Shown here piece by piece: positions 45,742 through 54,316 of a DNA stretch of 64,000 bases (within the stretch, counting starts at the first letter, position 1; the number at the start of each line of letters is the position of its first letter). The position numbers and the translations under genes were made by a program. The notes under the pieces were generated by a model, which was not told the origin of the DNA, made no database searches, and saw only the letters and a program-made list of their open reading frames with translations. Origin of the DNA: Gluconacetobacter asukensis (GTDB taxonomy: Bacteria > Pseudomonadota > Alphaproteobacteria > Acetobacterales > Acetobacteraceae); contig NZ_JABEQE010000005.1 in assembly GCF_014174375.1 (NCBI RefSeq), positions 1 to 64,000 on the forward strand, given 5' to 3'.

Positions 45742-47010
45742 TCAGACGACGAGGCTGAGCGGCGATTCGACCACCGAGCGGAAGGCGGCCACCCATTCGG
45801 CCGCCAGCGCGCCATCGACCACGCGATGATCGACCGACAGCGTGACTGTCATGACAGTCGCGATCGCGATCGCATCCTCCTTCACCACAGCCCGCTTCTC
45901 GCCGGCCGCGATGGCCAGGATGGCGGCCTGCGGCGGGTTGATGATGGCCGAGAACTCCTTGACCCCATACATGCCCATGTTCGAAATCGAGAACGAGCCG
46001 CCCTGGAACTCATGCGGCTTCAGCTTGCCGGCGCGGGCACGGGCGATCAGTTCCTTGGCCTCGTTGCTGATCTGGCTCAGCGACTTGCGGTCGGCATTGC
46101 GGATGATCGGCGTGATCAGCCCGTCGGGCACCGACACCGCGACCGAGATATCGACATCGTCATACAGGATGGTCGCATCCTCGGTGTAGGACGCGTTGAC
46201 CTTCGGCACCCGCCGCAGCGTGACGGCGACGGCCTTGATCAGCAGATCGTTGACCGACAGCTTGAATGCCCCCGCCCCTTCGGCCGGCGAGGACGCATTG
46301 AGCTGCGCACGCAGGGCCAGCAGCGCATCCAGTTCCACGTCCATGGCGACGTAGAAATGCGGAATGGTCGATTTCGCCTCGGTCAGCCGGCGCGCGATGA
46401 CCTTGCGCACCGAAGAATTCGGCACGAGGGTATGCGGCACGTCGATCGCCACCGCCGGCGTAGGCTGCGGCGCCGCCTTGGGCGCGGCGGGCACGGCAGC
46501 CGGCGCGGCCACGGCCGCTTCGACGTCACGGCGCACGATGCGCCCATTTGGCCCGCTACCCTTCACCTGGGCCAGGTCGACGCCCTTCTGGGCCGCGATA
46601 CGCCGGGCGAGCGGCGAGGCGAAGACCCGCCCTGCCTTCGGCGCAACCTCGGCGACCGGGGCCGGAACGGCGACCGGCGCGGCAGGCGTCGCAACCGGCG
46701 TCGCCACAGGGGCGGCCGGGGCCGCCTCAGGCGCGGCAGCAGCCGGCGCCGCATCCGGCACCGCCTCGCCTTCCGCGACCAGAATGGCGATCGGTGCATT
46801 CACCTTCACGCCCTCGGTGCCGGCCTCGACCAGGATACGCCCCAGCGTGCCTTCATCGACGGCCTCGACCTCCATCGTCGCCTTGTCGGTCTCGATCTCG
46901 GCGATCACGTCGCCGGAGGCGATGGCCTCGCCTTCCTTCTTCAGCCAGCGGGCCAGCTTGCCCTCGGTCATGGTCGGCGACAAAGCCGGCATCAGGATGT
47001 TCACGGACAT
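45742..47010 (-). CDS. pdhC: Pyruvate dehydrogenase E2 (dihydrolipoyl acetyltransferase)
   Basis: A 422-residue E2 core protein. Domains in order are one lipoyl domain (residues 1-80, Lys43 in [11 protein letters not shown]), an Ala/Pro-rich linker (about 85-120), a peripheral-subunit binding domain (SPLARRIAAQKGVDLAQVKG), a second linker, and the acetyltransferase domain ending with the catalytic VDHRVVDGALAAEW. It transfers the acetyl group from lipoamide to CoA. It starts 12 bases after the pdhB stop. Its lipoyl domain is nearly identical to the one at the start of PdhB. Confidence 0.96.
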   Translation of the reverse strand: MSVNILMPALSPTMTEGKLARWLKKEGEAIASGDVIAEIETDKATMEVEAVDEGTLGRILVEAGTEGVKVNAPIAILVAEGEAVPDAAPAAAAPEAAPAAPVATPVATPAAPVAVPAPVAEVAPKAGRVFASPLARRIAAQKGVDLAQVKGSGPNGRIVRRDVEAAVAAPAAVPAAPKAAPQPTPAVAIDVPHTLVPNSSVRKVIARRLTEAKSTIPHFYVAMDVELDALLALRAQLNASSPAEGAGAFKLSVNDLLIKAVAVTLRRVPKVNASYTEDATILYDDVDISVAVSVPDGLITPIIRNADRKSLSQISNEAKELIARARAGKLKPHEFQGGSFSISNMGMYGVKEFSAIINPPQAAILAIAAGEKRAVVKEDAIAIATVMTVTLSVDHRVVDGALAAEWVAAFRSVVESPLSLVV

Positions 47011-47022
47011 GGCGCGCGCTCC

Positions 47023-48366
47023 TCAGACCAGCTTGCGGACCGCATCCACCACCCAGGTCGGGTTCGGGAGGGCCAGCTTTTCCAGATTGGCGGCGAAGGG
47101 CATCGGCACGTCGGCGCCGGCAACCCGCGCCGGCGGCGCGTCGAGATAGTCGAACGCATGTTCGATAACCTGCATCGCCACTTCCGCGCCGATGCCGGCG
47201 AAGGGCCAGCCTTCCTCGACACAGACCAGACGGCTGGTCTTCTTCACGCTGGCCACGATCGTCTCGGTATCAAGCGGACGGATGGTCCGCAGGTTGATCA
47301 CCTCGGCCGAAATCCCCTGCTCGGCCAGGATCGCGGCGGCTTCCAGCGCCGTGCCGACCATGATCGAGAAGGCGACGATGGTCACGTCCGTCCCCTCGCG
47401 CTCGATCTTCGCGCGGCCGATCGGCAGGATGAAATCGTCATCGACCGGGCACGGGAATTTCTGGCCGTAGAGGATCTCGTTTTCCAGCACGATCACCGGG
47501 TTCGGATCGCGGATCGCTGCGCGCAGCAGGCCCTTGGCGTCGGCCGAGGACCAGGGCGCCACCACCTTCAGGCCGGGCACATGGCCATACCAGCTCGCAT
47601 AGCACTGCGAATGCTGGGCCCCCACGCGGGCGGCGGCACCATTCGGGCCACGGAAGACGATCGGGCAGGAAATCTGGCCGCCCGACATGTAGCGCGTCTT
47701 GGCCGCCGAATTGATGATGTGGTCGATCGCCTGCATCGCGAAATTCATGGTCATGAATTCCACGATCGGCTTCAGCCCCGTCAGCGCGGCACCGACCGCC
47801 ATGCCGGTGAAGCCATGTTCGGTGATCGGCGTGTCGATCACGCGCTTCTCGCCGAATTCGTCCAGCAGGCCCTGCGAGACCTTATAGGCCCCCTGGTACT
47901 GCGCGACTTCCTCGCCGATCAGGAACACATCCTCGTCCCGCAGCAACTCGGCGGCCATCGCGTCGCGCAACGCTTCGCGCACCGTGATCTCGACCGTCTC
48001 GCCCCACTCTTTTTCGGGCGCGACCACCGGTGCTGCCGGCGCCACCTGGGCCGGAGCCGCCGGTGCGGTCTGCGGCGCGGCCGGGGCGGCAGCCTTTGGC
48101 GCCGCCGCCGGCGCGGCATCCGCGCCGTCCGATTGCAGGTTCGCGATCGGCGTGTTCACCGCCACATGCTCGGTGCCTTCCGGCACCAGGATGTCGGCCA
48201 GCGTGCCTTCATCGACGGCCTCGACTTCCATGGTCGCCTTGTCGGTCTCGATCTCGGCAATCACGTCGCCGGCGGCGATATGGTCGCCGGGAGTCTTCAG
48301 CCAGCGGGCCAGCTTGCCCTCGGTCATGGTCGGCGACAAAGCGGGCATCAGGATCTGGGTGGTCAT
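47023..48366 (-). CDS. pdhB: Pyruvate dehydrogenase E1 beta with N-terminal lipoyl domain
   Basis: A 447-residue E1-beta. An extra lipoyl domain (residues 1-80, Lys43 in [11 protein letters not shown]) and an Ala/Pro linker precede the usual transketolase-like domain (from about residue 125: [16 protein letters not shown]). The cofactor/dimer regions [20 protein letters not shown] and [14 protein letters not shown]-type stretch follow. This fusion is known from Zymomonas, rhizobia and related alphaproteobacteria. It starts 3 bases after the pdhA stop. Confidence 0.96.
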   Translation of the reverse strand: MTTQILMPALSPTMTEGKLARWLKTPGDHIAAGDVIAEIETDKATMEVEAVDEGTLADILVPEGTEHVAVNTPIANLQSDGADAAPAAAPKAAAPAAPQTAPAAPAQVAPAAPVVAPEKEWGETVEITVREALRDAMAAELLRDEDVFLIGEEVAQYQGAYKVSQGLLDEFGEKRVIDTPITEHGFTGMAVGAALTGLKPIVEFMTMNFAMQAIDHIINSAAKTRYMSGGQISCPIVFRGPNGAAARVGAQHSQCYASWYGHVPGLKVVAPWSSADAKGLLRAAIRDPNPVIVLENEILYGQKFPCPVDDDFILPIGRAKIEREGTDVTIVAFSIMVGTALEAAAILAEQGISAEVINLRTIRPLDTETIVASVKKTSRLVCVEEGWPFAGIGAEVAMQVIEHAFDYLDAPPARVAGADVPMPFAANLEKLALPNPTWVVDAVRKLV

Positions 48367-48369
48367 CGT

Positions 48370-49395
48370 TCAGCCCTCCACCAGCACGTCGGTCCACAGT
48401 TCCGACGGATCGGGTTCCGGGCTGCTCTGCGCAAAATCGGCTGCATCCGCCACAATCGCCTTCACCTTGTCCTCAAGTGCTTTCAGTTCCGCCTCTTCCA
48501 CACCGATCGTCAGCAGTTCGCGACGTACCCGGTCGATCGGGTCGTGGTTCTTGCGCATTTCGTCCACCTCGCTGCGCGGACGATATTTCGCGGGGTCGGA
48601 CATGGAATGGCCGCGATAGCGATAGGTCGACATTTCCAGCAGGAACGGCCCCTTGCCCTGACGGCAATATTCGACCGCCTCGCGCGCCGCCTGGCGCACG
48701 GCCTCAACATCCATGCCGTCGACCTTGCGCCCCGGAATCCCCCAGGGCTCACCATTGCGCCACAGTTCCTTGGACGCCGAGGCCCGCTCGACGCTGGTGC
48801 CCATGCCGTAATGATTGTTTTCGATCACGAACACGCAGGGCAGCTTGTGCAGGGCCGCCAGGTTGAAGCTCTCATAGACCTGGCCCTGGTTGGACGCGCC
48901 CTCGCCGAAATAGGCGATCGAGACCTCATCCGTGCCGCGATATTTGTTCGCAAAGGCCAGACCGATCCCCAGCGCCACCTGGGCGCCGACGATCCCATGC
49001 CCGCCATAGAAATTCTTCTCGCGCGAGAACATGTGCATCGACCCGCCCTTGCCGCGGGAATAGCCGCCCTCGCGCCCCGTCAGCTCGGCCATGACGCCGC
49101 GCGGGTCCATGCCGGCGACCAGCATCTGCCCATGGTCGCGGTAGGAAGTGATGAGCTTGTCGCCCTCTTTCAGCTCCATCTGGATGCCGACGACCACGGC
49201 TTCCTGGCCGATATACAGATGGCAGAAGCCGCCGATCAGGCCCATGCCATACAGCTGGCCCGCACGCTCCTCGAACCGGCGGATCAGCACCATGTCGTAA
49301 AAAGCGTGCTTCAGCTCGTCCGTGGTAAAGATTGCGTTGTTCCGGTCGGGATTGGAGACGCCCGCGCCAGTGCCGGACGGTTTTTTATCGCCCAT
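48370..49395 (-). CDS. pdhA: Pyruvate dehydrogenase E1 alpha
   Basis: The 341-residue ThDP-binding subunit that decarboxylates pyruvate. The motifs RRFEERAGQLYGMGLIGGFCHLY (start of the fold, split by the family as MVLIRRFEE and GFCHLYIGQEA), the ThDP/Mg site YFGEGASNQGQVYESFNLA with ENNHYGMGT, and the phosphorylation-loop region YRYRGHSMSDP are clear. The ATG at 49395 has GGGAG 7 bases upstream; the in-frame ATG at 49479 lacks a site. It is the first gene of pdhA-pdhB-pdhC-lpdA-lipA and is divergent from an ScfR/RamB-type regulator. Confidence 0.97.
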   Translation of the reverse strand: MGDKKPSGTGAGVSNPDRNNAIFTTDELKHAFYDMVLIRRFEERAGQLYGMGLIGGFCHLYIGQEAVVVGIQMELKEGDKLITSYRDHGQMLVAGMDPRGVMAELTGREGGYSRGKGGSMHMFSREKNFYGGHGIVGAQVALGIGLAFANKYRGTDEVSIAYFGEGASNQGQVYESFNLAALHKLPCVFVIENNHYGMGTSVERASASKELWRNGEPWGIPGRKVDGMDVEAVRQAAREAVEYCRQGKGPFLLEMSTYRYRGHSMSDPAKYRPRSEVDEMRKNHDPIDRVRRELLTIGVEEAELKALEDKVKAIVADAADFAQSSPEPDPSELWTDVLVEG

Positions 49396-49494
49396 GGTTT
49401 CTCTCCCTTTTTCGCGCACCGCGGCGCCAGAGAGGGGTGATTGTCCCGCCCTCTGGCGCTCCGGTCTGATGATGTTCACTCAATTTGCCGTGTT

Positions 49495-49523
49495 TACAGA
49501 TCGGGAATACAGATCTTCCCGAT
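49495..49523. promoter_or_regulatory. Candidate operator between pdhA and scfR
   Basis: Two identical TACAGATC octamers start at 49495 and 49508, 13 bases apart. An 8-bp inverted repeat, ATCGGGAA (49500-49507) and TTCCCGAT (49516-49523), overlaps them with an 8-base spacer. The site sits about 100 bases upstream of pdhA and 130 upstream of the regulator gene, where a shared operator would be expected. Confidence 0.45.
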
Positions 49524-49650
49524 AGGCCGACATGCGACGGCAATGGCGGAATCCAACGGCGGATTTACGATATTCTTTACCTTTTTACCGCGCGGAGACC
49601 CGTCCTCAAAGGCGGAAAGAGGTGTAAGGTCGGAAACAAACCGGACGAGT

Positions 49651-51087
49651 ATGGTAAACGGAGTGAACGTGAGCGACACCAGCGGTCGAAAGATGTTTTG
49701 CGGCAACCGCGTGCGTGCATTGCGGATCGCGAATGCGATCTCGCAGAGGATGATGGCCCAGCGCCTGGCCATTTCCGCGAGTTACCTCAATCAGATCGAA
49801 AACAACGCCAAGCCGGTCCCGACGCGATTGCTGGTGACGCTGTGCGACATGTTCTCCGTCGCCCCGAGCTATTTCGGTGATGACGGCGAGATCCGGATGC
49901 TCCGCCTTCTGCGGGAAGCATCCAGCGACCCGATGTTCCGCTCCTCGCTACCCGAACGCGAGATCCATGGCGCCATCAGGGACAATCCTGCCTTCGTGAA
50001 GATGTTTCTGGAACTCTATCGCTCGGCCAGAACCATGCACGAGCAGGGAAGCGAGACCCAGTCGGACAAACGGACGGAAGCCGAGCGCGCCTCCGCCTGG
50101 TCCAAACTCTCGTCGGCCTACGAAATCGTCGGCGACTGGGTGCAGGCGGAACGGAACTATTTCGACACGCTCGACCGCACGGCCGAACAACTGCACGAAA
50201 CCGCGCGGCTGGACACGGATACGATCGGAACGGGGCTGGAGCGCTACCTGCGTGACCGCTTCGGCGTCACGGTCTCCACCACGCCGGCCGAGCCCACCGT
50301 CGCCAACAGCAGCCCATGCCATTTCGACAGCACTGAAAAAACCGCCCGCTTCATACCCGGCCTGCCCGGCCCCACGCGGACATTCTGCATGGCGCGGCTG
50401 GTCGCCCATCTGGGATATTCCACGCTGATCGACGAGGCCGCGCGCCACCCGCTCCTGTCCGACGAGAACACGCGCTCGATCGCCCGCGCAGCCATGGCCA
50501 ATTACTTCGCGGGTGGACTGATCATGCCGTACGAATTGTTCGCGGCAAAAGCCAAGGCCTTCAAACACGATCTCGATCGCCTGCAAACGACCTTTTCGGC
50601 CAGTTACGAGCAGGTGTGCCAGAGGCTTTCCTCTCTCCAGCGTCCAGGCGCGGAGGGCGTTCCGTTCTATTTCATCAAGGCGGATGTGGCAGGCAACGTG
50701 CTGAAAAGTTACAGCGCCAACCGCTTCAGCCGCGCCCGCTTCGGGGCATTGTGCCCACGCTGGAACGTCTTCGAAAGCTTCTCGGCCGCAGGAAAGCTGA
50801 TCATCCAGATTTCGCAGGACACCGAAGGCGGCCTCTTCATCAGCGTGGCGCGGGCTGTCGTCCCGCACCCTCACTCATTCTTCGACCGCCAGCCGAAACG
50901 CGCGATCGTGCTGGGCTGCTCCGTCGCCCATGCGGACGAGGTCGTCTATTCGTCGATGCTGAACCTGCACGATCCACGCACATTCATCTCGATCGGCCCT
51001 GGCTGCCGGTCATGCGTCCGTACCGATTGCGAGCATCGTGCGATGCCGCAGAGCGGATTCTTCTTTCAGCCGGCGGCAGGCGCCTGA
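49651..51087 (+). CDS. ScfR/RamB-family XRE transcriptional regulator
   Basis: A regulator of about 478 residues. The XRE-type helix-turn-helix is near the start ([31 protein letters not shown]). A central IrrE/ImmA-like region follows; its zinc HExxH motif is not evident ([17 protein letters not shown]), so peptidase activity is unlikely. The C-terminal DUF2083 part has [10 protein letters not shown] and the cysteine cluster [16 protein letters not shown]. Relatives RamB and ScfR control acetate, propionate and glyoxylate genes in response to acyl-CoA. Facing pdhA, it probably regulates PDH or acetate flow. A GTG at 49669 with GGAG upstream is an alternative start. Its end overlaps convergent moaC by 22 bases. 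Confidence 0.87.
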   Translation: MVNGVNVSDTSGRKMFCGNRVRALRIANAISQRMMAQRLAISASYLNQIENNAKPVPTRLLVTLCDMFSVAPSYFGDDGEIRMLRLLREASSDPMFRSSLPEREIHGAIRDNPAFVKMFLELYRSARTMHEQGSETQSDKRTEAERASAWSKLSSAYEIVGDWVQAERNYFDTLDRTAEQLHETARLDTDTIGTGLERYLRDRFGVTVSTTPAEPTVANSSPCHFDSTEKTARFIPGLPGPTRTFCMARLVAHLGYSTLIDEAARHPLLSDENTRSIARAAMANYFAGGLIMPYELFAAKAKAFKHDLDRLQTTFSASYEQVCQRLSSLQRPGAEGVPFYFIKADVAGNVLKSYSANRFSRARFGALCPRWNVFESFSAAGKLIIQISQDTEGGLFISVARAVVPHPHSFFDRQPKRAIVLGCSVAHADEVVYSSMLNLHDPRTFISIGPGCRSCVRTDCEHRAMPQSGFFFQPAAGA

Positions 51088-51587
51088 CCCGGCGCCTCCG
51101 CTTCCACGCGCTGATAAAGCCCGGAACGTCCACCGGATTTCGTGATCAGGCGGATATGCTCGATCGTCAGATCGCGGTCGACAGCCTTGCACATGTCGTA
51201 AAGGGTCAGGGCGCAGACGCTGACCGCCGTCAGAGCCTCCATTTCCACCCCTGTCTGCGCGGTCGTCCCGACACTGGCCTCGATCTCGATCCCCCTTCCA
51301 TCCTCGGTCGGGGTCAGTTCCACACGTACGGAACTCAGAGCCAGCGGATGACAAAGCGGAATCAGATCCGACGTCTTCTTGGCCGCCATGATGCCCGCGA
51401 TACGCGCGACAGCCAGAACATCGCCCTTCTTCATGCCGCCCGACAGGATCAGATCCAGCGTCTCCCGCCGCATGGTGACCAGCCCGCGTGCGACCGCCTG
51501 CCGCACTGTTACCGCCTTGTCGGCCACATCCACCATCACGGCGTGACCATTTGCATCCAGATGGGTCAGGCCGCCCTGAACCGGCAT
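51066..51587 (-). CDS. moaC: Cyclic pyranopterin monophosphate synthase MoaC
   Basis: A 173-residue enzyme completing the first step of molybdenum cofactor synthesis. [48 protein letters not shown] and [25 protein letters not shown] are the family blocks, including the active-site Lys and His. It follows trpC by 3 bases in the trp operon, a pairing (trpC-moaC) frequent in alphaproteobacteria. No moeA lies in the window, although trpC-moaC-moeA is the common arrangement; scfR takes the next position instead. Confidence 0.96.
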   Translation of the reverse strand: MPVQGGLTHLDANGHAVMVDVADKAVTVRQAVARGLVTMRRETLDLILSGGMKKGDVLAVARIAGIMAAKKTSDLIPLCHPLALSSVRVELTPTEDGRGIEIEASVGTTAQTGVEMEALTAVSVCALTLYDMCKAVDRDLTIEHIRLITKSGGRSGLYQRVEAEAPGQAPAAG

Positions 51588-51590
51588 GGT

Positions 51591-52451
51591 TCAGGCGCCG
51601 CCCAGCAGAATGCGGGCCGCTTCACCCGGCGACGGGTGGCGCAGCAGGCTTTCGCCGACCAGAAAACCACTGGCCCCGATATCGTTGAGCCGGACGACAT
51701 CCTCGTGGGTGCCGATCCCGCTTTCCGAAACCACGATCCGGTCCGGCGGAACCAGCGGCGCAAGCCGAAGCGTCGTCTCAAGATCCGTCTTCAACGTCTT
51801 GAGATTGCGGTTATTGATTCCGATCAGCGACGTATCTAGCGCCAGCGCCCGGTTGAGCTCGGCCTCGTCATGCACCTCGACCAGAACATCCATGTCCAGC
51901 CCGCGCGCAATATCCAGCAGTTCCGCCGCCTCGCTGTCGGTCAGGGCCGCCAGGATCAGCAGAATGCAATCCGCTCCGATAATGCGGCTTTCATGCACCT
52001 GCCACGGATCGAGGATGAAATCCTTGCGCAGGATCGGCAACGCACAGGCATCGCGCGCCCGCTGCAGGTCCTCCGCGCAGCCATGAAAGCATGATCCCTC
52101 GGTCAGGACCGAGATGCAGGCAGCACCCGCCTTCTCATATTCAGCGGCGATGCCGGCAGGGTCGTAATCAGGACGCAGGATGCCGGCCGATGGCGAGGCC
52201 TTCTTGATTTCCGCGATCAGCCCGATCTGGCGGTCCGCCGTCCGCTGCTTCAGCGCCTGGCCGAAACCGCGGGTCGGCGTGGTGACCTCGCGGGCCCGGG
52301 CCGTAATCTCTTTCAGAGGGGTAACGGTCGCCCGCTGCGCGACATCGACCCTGGTCCGGGCGCAGATGCGCGCAAGGACATCCGGAAGCCCATCCGGGTC
52401 CGAGGCGGTGCCGCACTCGTTCTGAGCGGGATTCGTCGCGGTATCGTTCAT
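51591..52451 (-). CDS. trpC: Indole-3-glycerol phosphate synthase
   Basis: A 286-residue (beta-alpha)8 enzyme that closes the indole ring in tryptophan synthesis. LIAEIKKASPSAGIL, the catalytic LPILRKDFILDPWQV, GINNRNLKTLKTDL and VVSESGIGTHEDV are in family order. The N-terminal tail of about 20 residues is extra. The ATG at 52451 lies 2 bases after the trpD stop with AGGGTTGA upstream; another ATG at 52469 would overlap trpD. Confidence 0.95.
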   Translation of the reverse strand: MNDTATNPAQNECGTASDPDGLPDVLARICARTRVDVAQRATVTPLKEITARAREVTTPTRGFGQALKQRTADRQIGLIAEIKKASPSAGILRPDYDPAGIAAEYEKAGAACISVLTEGSCFHGCAEDLQRARDACALPILRKDFILDPWQVHESRIIGADCILLILAALTDSEAAELLDIARGLDMDVLVEVHDEAELNRALALDTSLIGINNRNLKTLKTDLETTLRLAPLVPPDRIVVSESGIGTHEDVVRLNDIGASGFLVGESLLRHPSPGEAARILLGGA

Positions 52452-52453
52452 GA

Positions 52454-53569
52454 TCAACCCTGTATGCATTCGTCCCGCGCGGACGGCCGACCGCCGCGCG
52501 CGGATTTCAAAACAGCCAGTGCGGACCCGTCATCCAGAACACGGGCCGCGTCGGCGACCAACGCCCGCAGCGATGCGGGCTGCACTTTTCCCTCTTTCAG
52601 AATGTCCGCACGGCCGGCGACATGCAGCGCCGCCGCTGCGTTCAACAGAACGGTGTCCCGATAGGCCCCGTGGGCACCGGCCAGCAAAGCCTCCAGGGCA
52701 GCGGCATTTCCCGCCGGCCCTCCACCGGTAATCGCCGAAATCGGTGCCGGCTTCAGGCCGGCATCGGCGGGTTCCAGCGTGAAATCATACAGAACCCCGT
52801 CCTGCAACGCCACGATCGCCGTGGGGCCGGCCAGCGTCAGCTCGTCCACGCCCTGGCCCACGCCGCATGTTCCATGGACGGCCCATGCGCGCTCCGAGCC
52901 CAGAAGCTGCAAGGTCTCGACGACCGGGCGCAACCACGACCGATCGAACACCCCCACCAGCTGGCGCGTAACACCCGCCGGATTGCACAGGGGGCCGATC
53001 AGGTTGAACAGCGTCCGCACCCCCAGCGCCGTGCGCGCGGGTGCGGCATAGCGCATGGCCGGATGGTGCGACGGCGCCGCCATGAAGGCCAGCCCGCCCT
53101 CATTCAGCCGTGCGGCGATCACGGCCGGATCGTCCGACAATAGAACGCCCAGCGCCCCCAGCACGTCGGTCGCGCCCGAGCGTGACGACAGGGCCTTGTT
53201 GCCGTGCTTGGCCACCGGCACGCCCAGCGCTGCCAGCACAAAGGCAACGGCGGTGGAGATATTCAGCGTGCCCAGCCCGTCGCCGCCGGTTCCACAGACA
53301 TCGATCGTGCCCGCCGGCACCGGGGCCACCCGCCGCATGCGCGCACGCACGGCACGCACCGCCCCCAGCAGTTCGGCCCGCTGCTCTCCCCGCACCCGCA
53401 GCCCCATCAGGAATGCCGCGATCAGCATGTCGGGCACGCCGCCATCCATGATCAGGCCGAAAGCCTGTTCGGCGTCGGCCTCGTTCAGGGTCTCGCCGCG
53501 CGCCAGTCGGCTCAGAAGGGCCCGAAAGGCGTCGGCCGGGGCAACAGGCAGGGACGGCGTGCCATCCAT
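52454..53569 (-). CDS. trpD: Anthranilate phosphoribosyltransferase
   Basis: A 371-residue enzyme transferring phosphoribose to anthranilate. The PRPP-binding IDVCGTGGDGLGTLNIST, AKHGNKALSSRSGATDVL and FNLIGPLCNPA are diagnostic. It is somewhat longer than usual at the C-terminus (an Arg/Asp-rich tail after ALAVLKSARGG). It begins 6 bases after trpG and leads directly to trpC. Confidence 0.96.
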   Translation of the reverse strand: MDGTPSLPVAPADAFRALLSRLARGETLNEADAEQAFGLIMDGGVPDMLIAAFLMGLRVRGEQRAELLGAVRAVRARMRRVAPVPAGTIDVCGTGGDGLGTLNISTAVAFVLAALGVPVAKHGNKALSSRSGATDVLGALGVLLSDDPAVIAARLNEGGLAFMAAPSHHPAMRYAAPARTALGVRTLFNLIGPLCNPAGVTRQLVGVFDRSWLRPVVETLQLLGSERAWAVHGTCGVGQGVDELTLAGPTAIVALQDGVLYDFTLEPADAGLKPAPISAITGGGPAGNAAALEALLAGAHGAYRDTVLLNAAAALHVAGRADILKEGKVQPASLRALVADAARVLDDGSALAVLKSARGGRPSARDECIQG

Positions 53570-53575
53570 CTTGGG

Positions 53576-54172
53576 TCAGGCCGCCTTTCGCGGCGTATTG
53601 AGGCCGCGCGCGATCGCCAGGAAATTGGCCAGGATGGCGTGCCCGTGTTCCGACGCGATGCTCTCCGGATGAAACTGGACCCCGAACACCGGCAGGAAGC
53701 GGTGACGAAGCCCCATGATGACGCCGTCCTCGGTATGCGCAACGGGCACGAGATCGGACGGAAGCGTGGCGGGATCGACCGTCAAACTGTGATAGCGGGT
53801 CGCCTGGAAGGGGCTGGGCAGCCCCTCGAACACGCCGCTGCCATCATGAAAGACCGGGCTGACCTTGCCATGCATGGGAACAGGCGCCCGGACCACCGTG
53901 CCGCCGAACACCTGCCCGATGGCCTGGTGGCCCAGGCAGACGCCGAAAATGGGTACATGCCCCGCCGCGCGGCGGATCAGGTCGCAGCAGATCCCGGCCT
54001 CGTTGGGCGAACAGGGGCCCGGCGACAGCACGATCGCCTCGGGATTCAGCGCCATCGCCTCATCGACCGTCAGCGCATCGTTGCGGCGTACGTCGCTTTC
54101 CTCCCCCAGATCGCCCAGATAATGGACGAGATTGAAGGTGAAACTGTCGTAATTATCGATCAGCAGGATCAT
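53576..54172 (-). CDS. trpG: Anthranilate synthase component II (glutaminase)
   Basis: A 198-residue class I amidotransferase that supplies ammonia to Trp[23 protein letters not shown] at the start, [14 protein letters not shown], the nucleophile Cys in [16 protein letters not shown] and [13 protein letters not shown] are present. It could also serve p-aminobenzoate synthesis, as TrpG/PabA often does. A 144-base gap separates it from trpE, and a 23-codon ORF ends by overlapping its ATG. Confidence 0.96.
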   Translation of the reverse strand: MILLIDNYDSFTFNLVHYLGDLGEESDVRRNDALTVDEAMALNPEAIVLSPGPCSPNEAGICCDLIRRAAGHVPIFGVCLGHQAIGQVFGGTVVRAPVPMHGKVSPVFHDGSGVFEGLPSPFQATRYHSLTVDPATLPSDLVPVAHTEDGVIMGLRHRFLPVFGVQFHPESIASEHGHAILANFLAIARGLNTPRKAA

Positions 54173-54240
54173 GGCGACATGATGGCCTTCTGTTCCAGCC
54201 CGGTCAAACAACAGTTCAAAATTTCATCGAAATAATGCAT
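54169..54240 (-). CDS. Possible 23-aa leader ORF coupled to trpG
   Basis: A small ORF opens [17 protein letters not shown] and ends KAIMSP, in the trpE-trpG gap. Its TGA shares bases with the trpG ATG (ATGA), the same junction style as true operon pairs here. It has no Trp codon, so it is not a classic attenuator leader peptide. The surrounding sequence is markedly AT-richer than its neighbours. It may promote translation of trpG or be fortuitous. Confidence 0.3.
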   Translation of the reverse strand: MHYFDEILNCCLTGLEQKAIMSP

Positions 54241-54316
54241 AGCGTCTAAAAATGGGTCGTTTGTTACGAAAACAAGCGCGGAGCGTGTAATTTTATGACC
54301 TGACTGGACGAAGCGG

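Noticed and set aside
45529-49440. A 1303-codon open frame on the plus strand, antisense to pdhABC and lpdA
   Set aside because: It is a by-product of very high third-position GC opposite real PDH genes. The translation is Arg/His/Gly/Asp-rich low complexity with no motif, while the minus strand has complete enzyme families.
51066-51087. 22-bp overlap of moaC and the ScfR-type gene as a sign of a misread stop
   Set aside because: Both C-termini look family-like and short tail-to-tail overlaps are common in compact genomes.
54169-54316. Classical trp attenuator between trpE and trpG
   Set aside because: The small ORF has no Trp codons, and no terminator hairpin with a U-run follows it.
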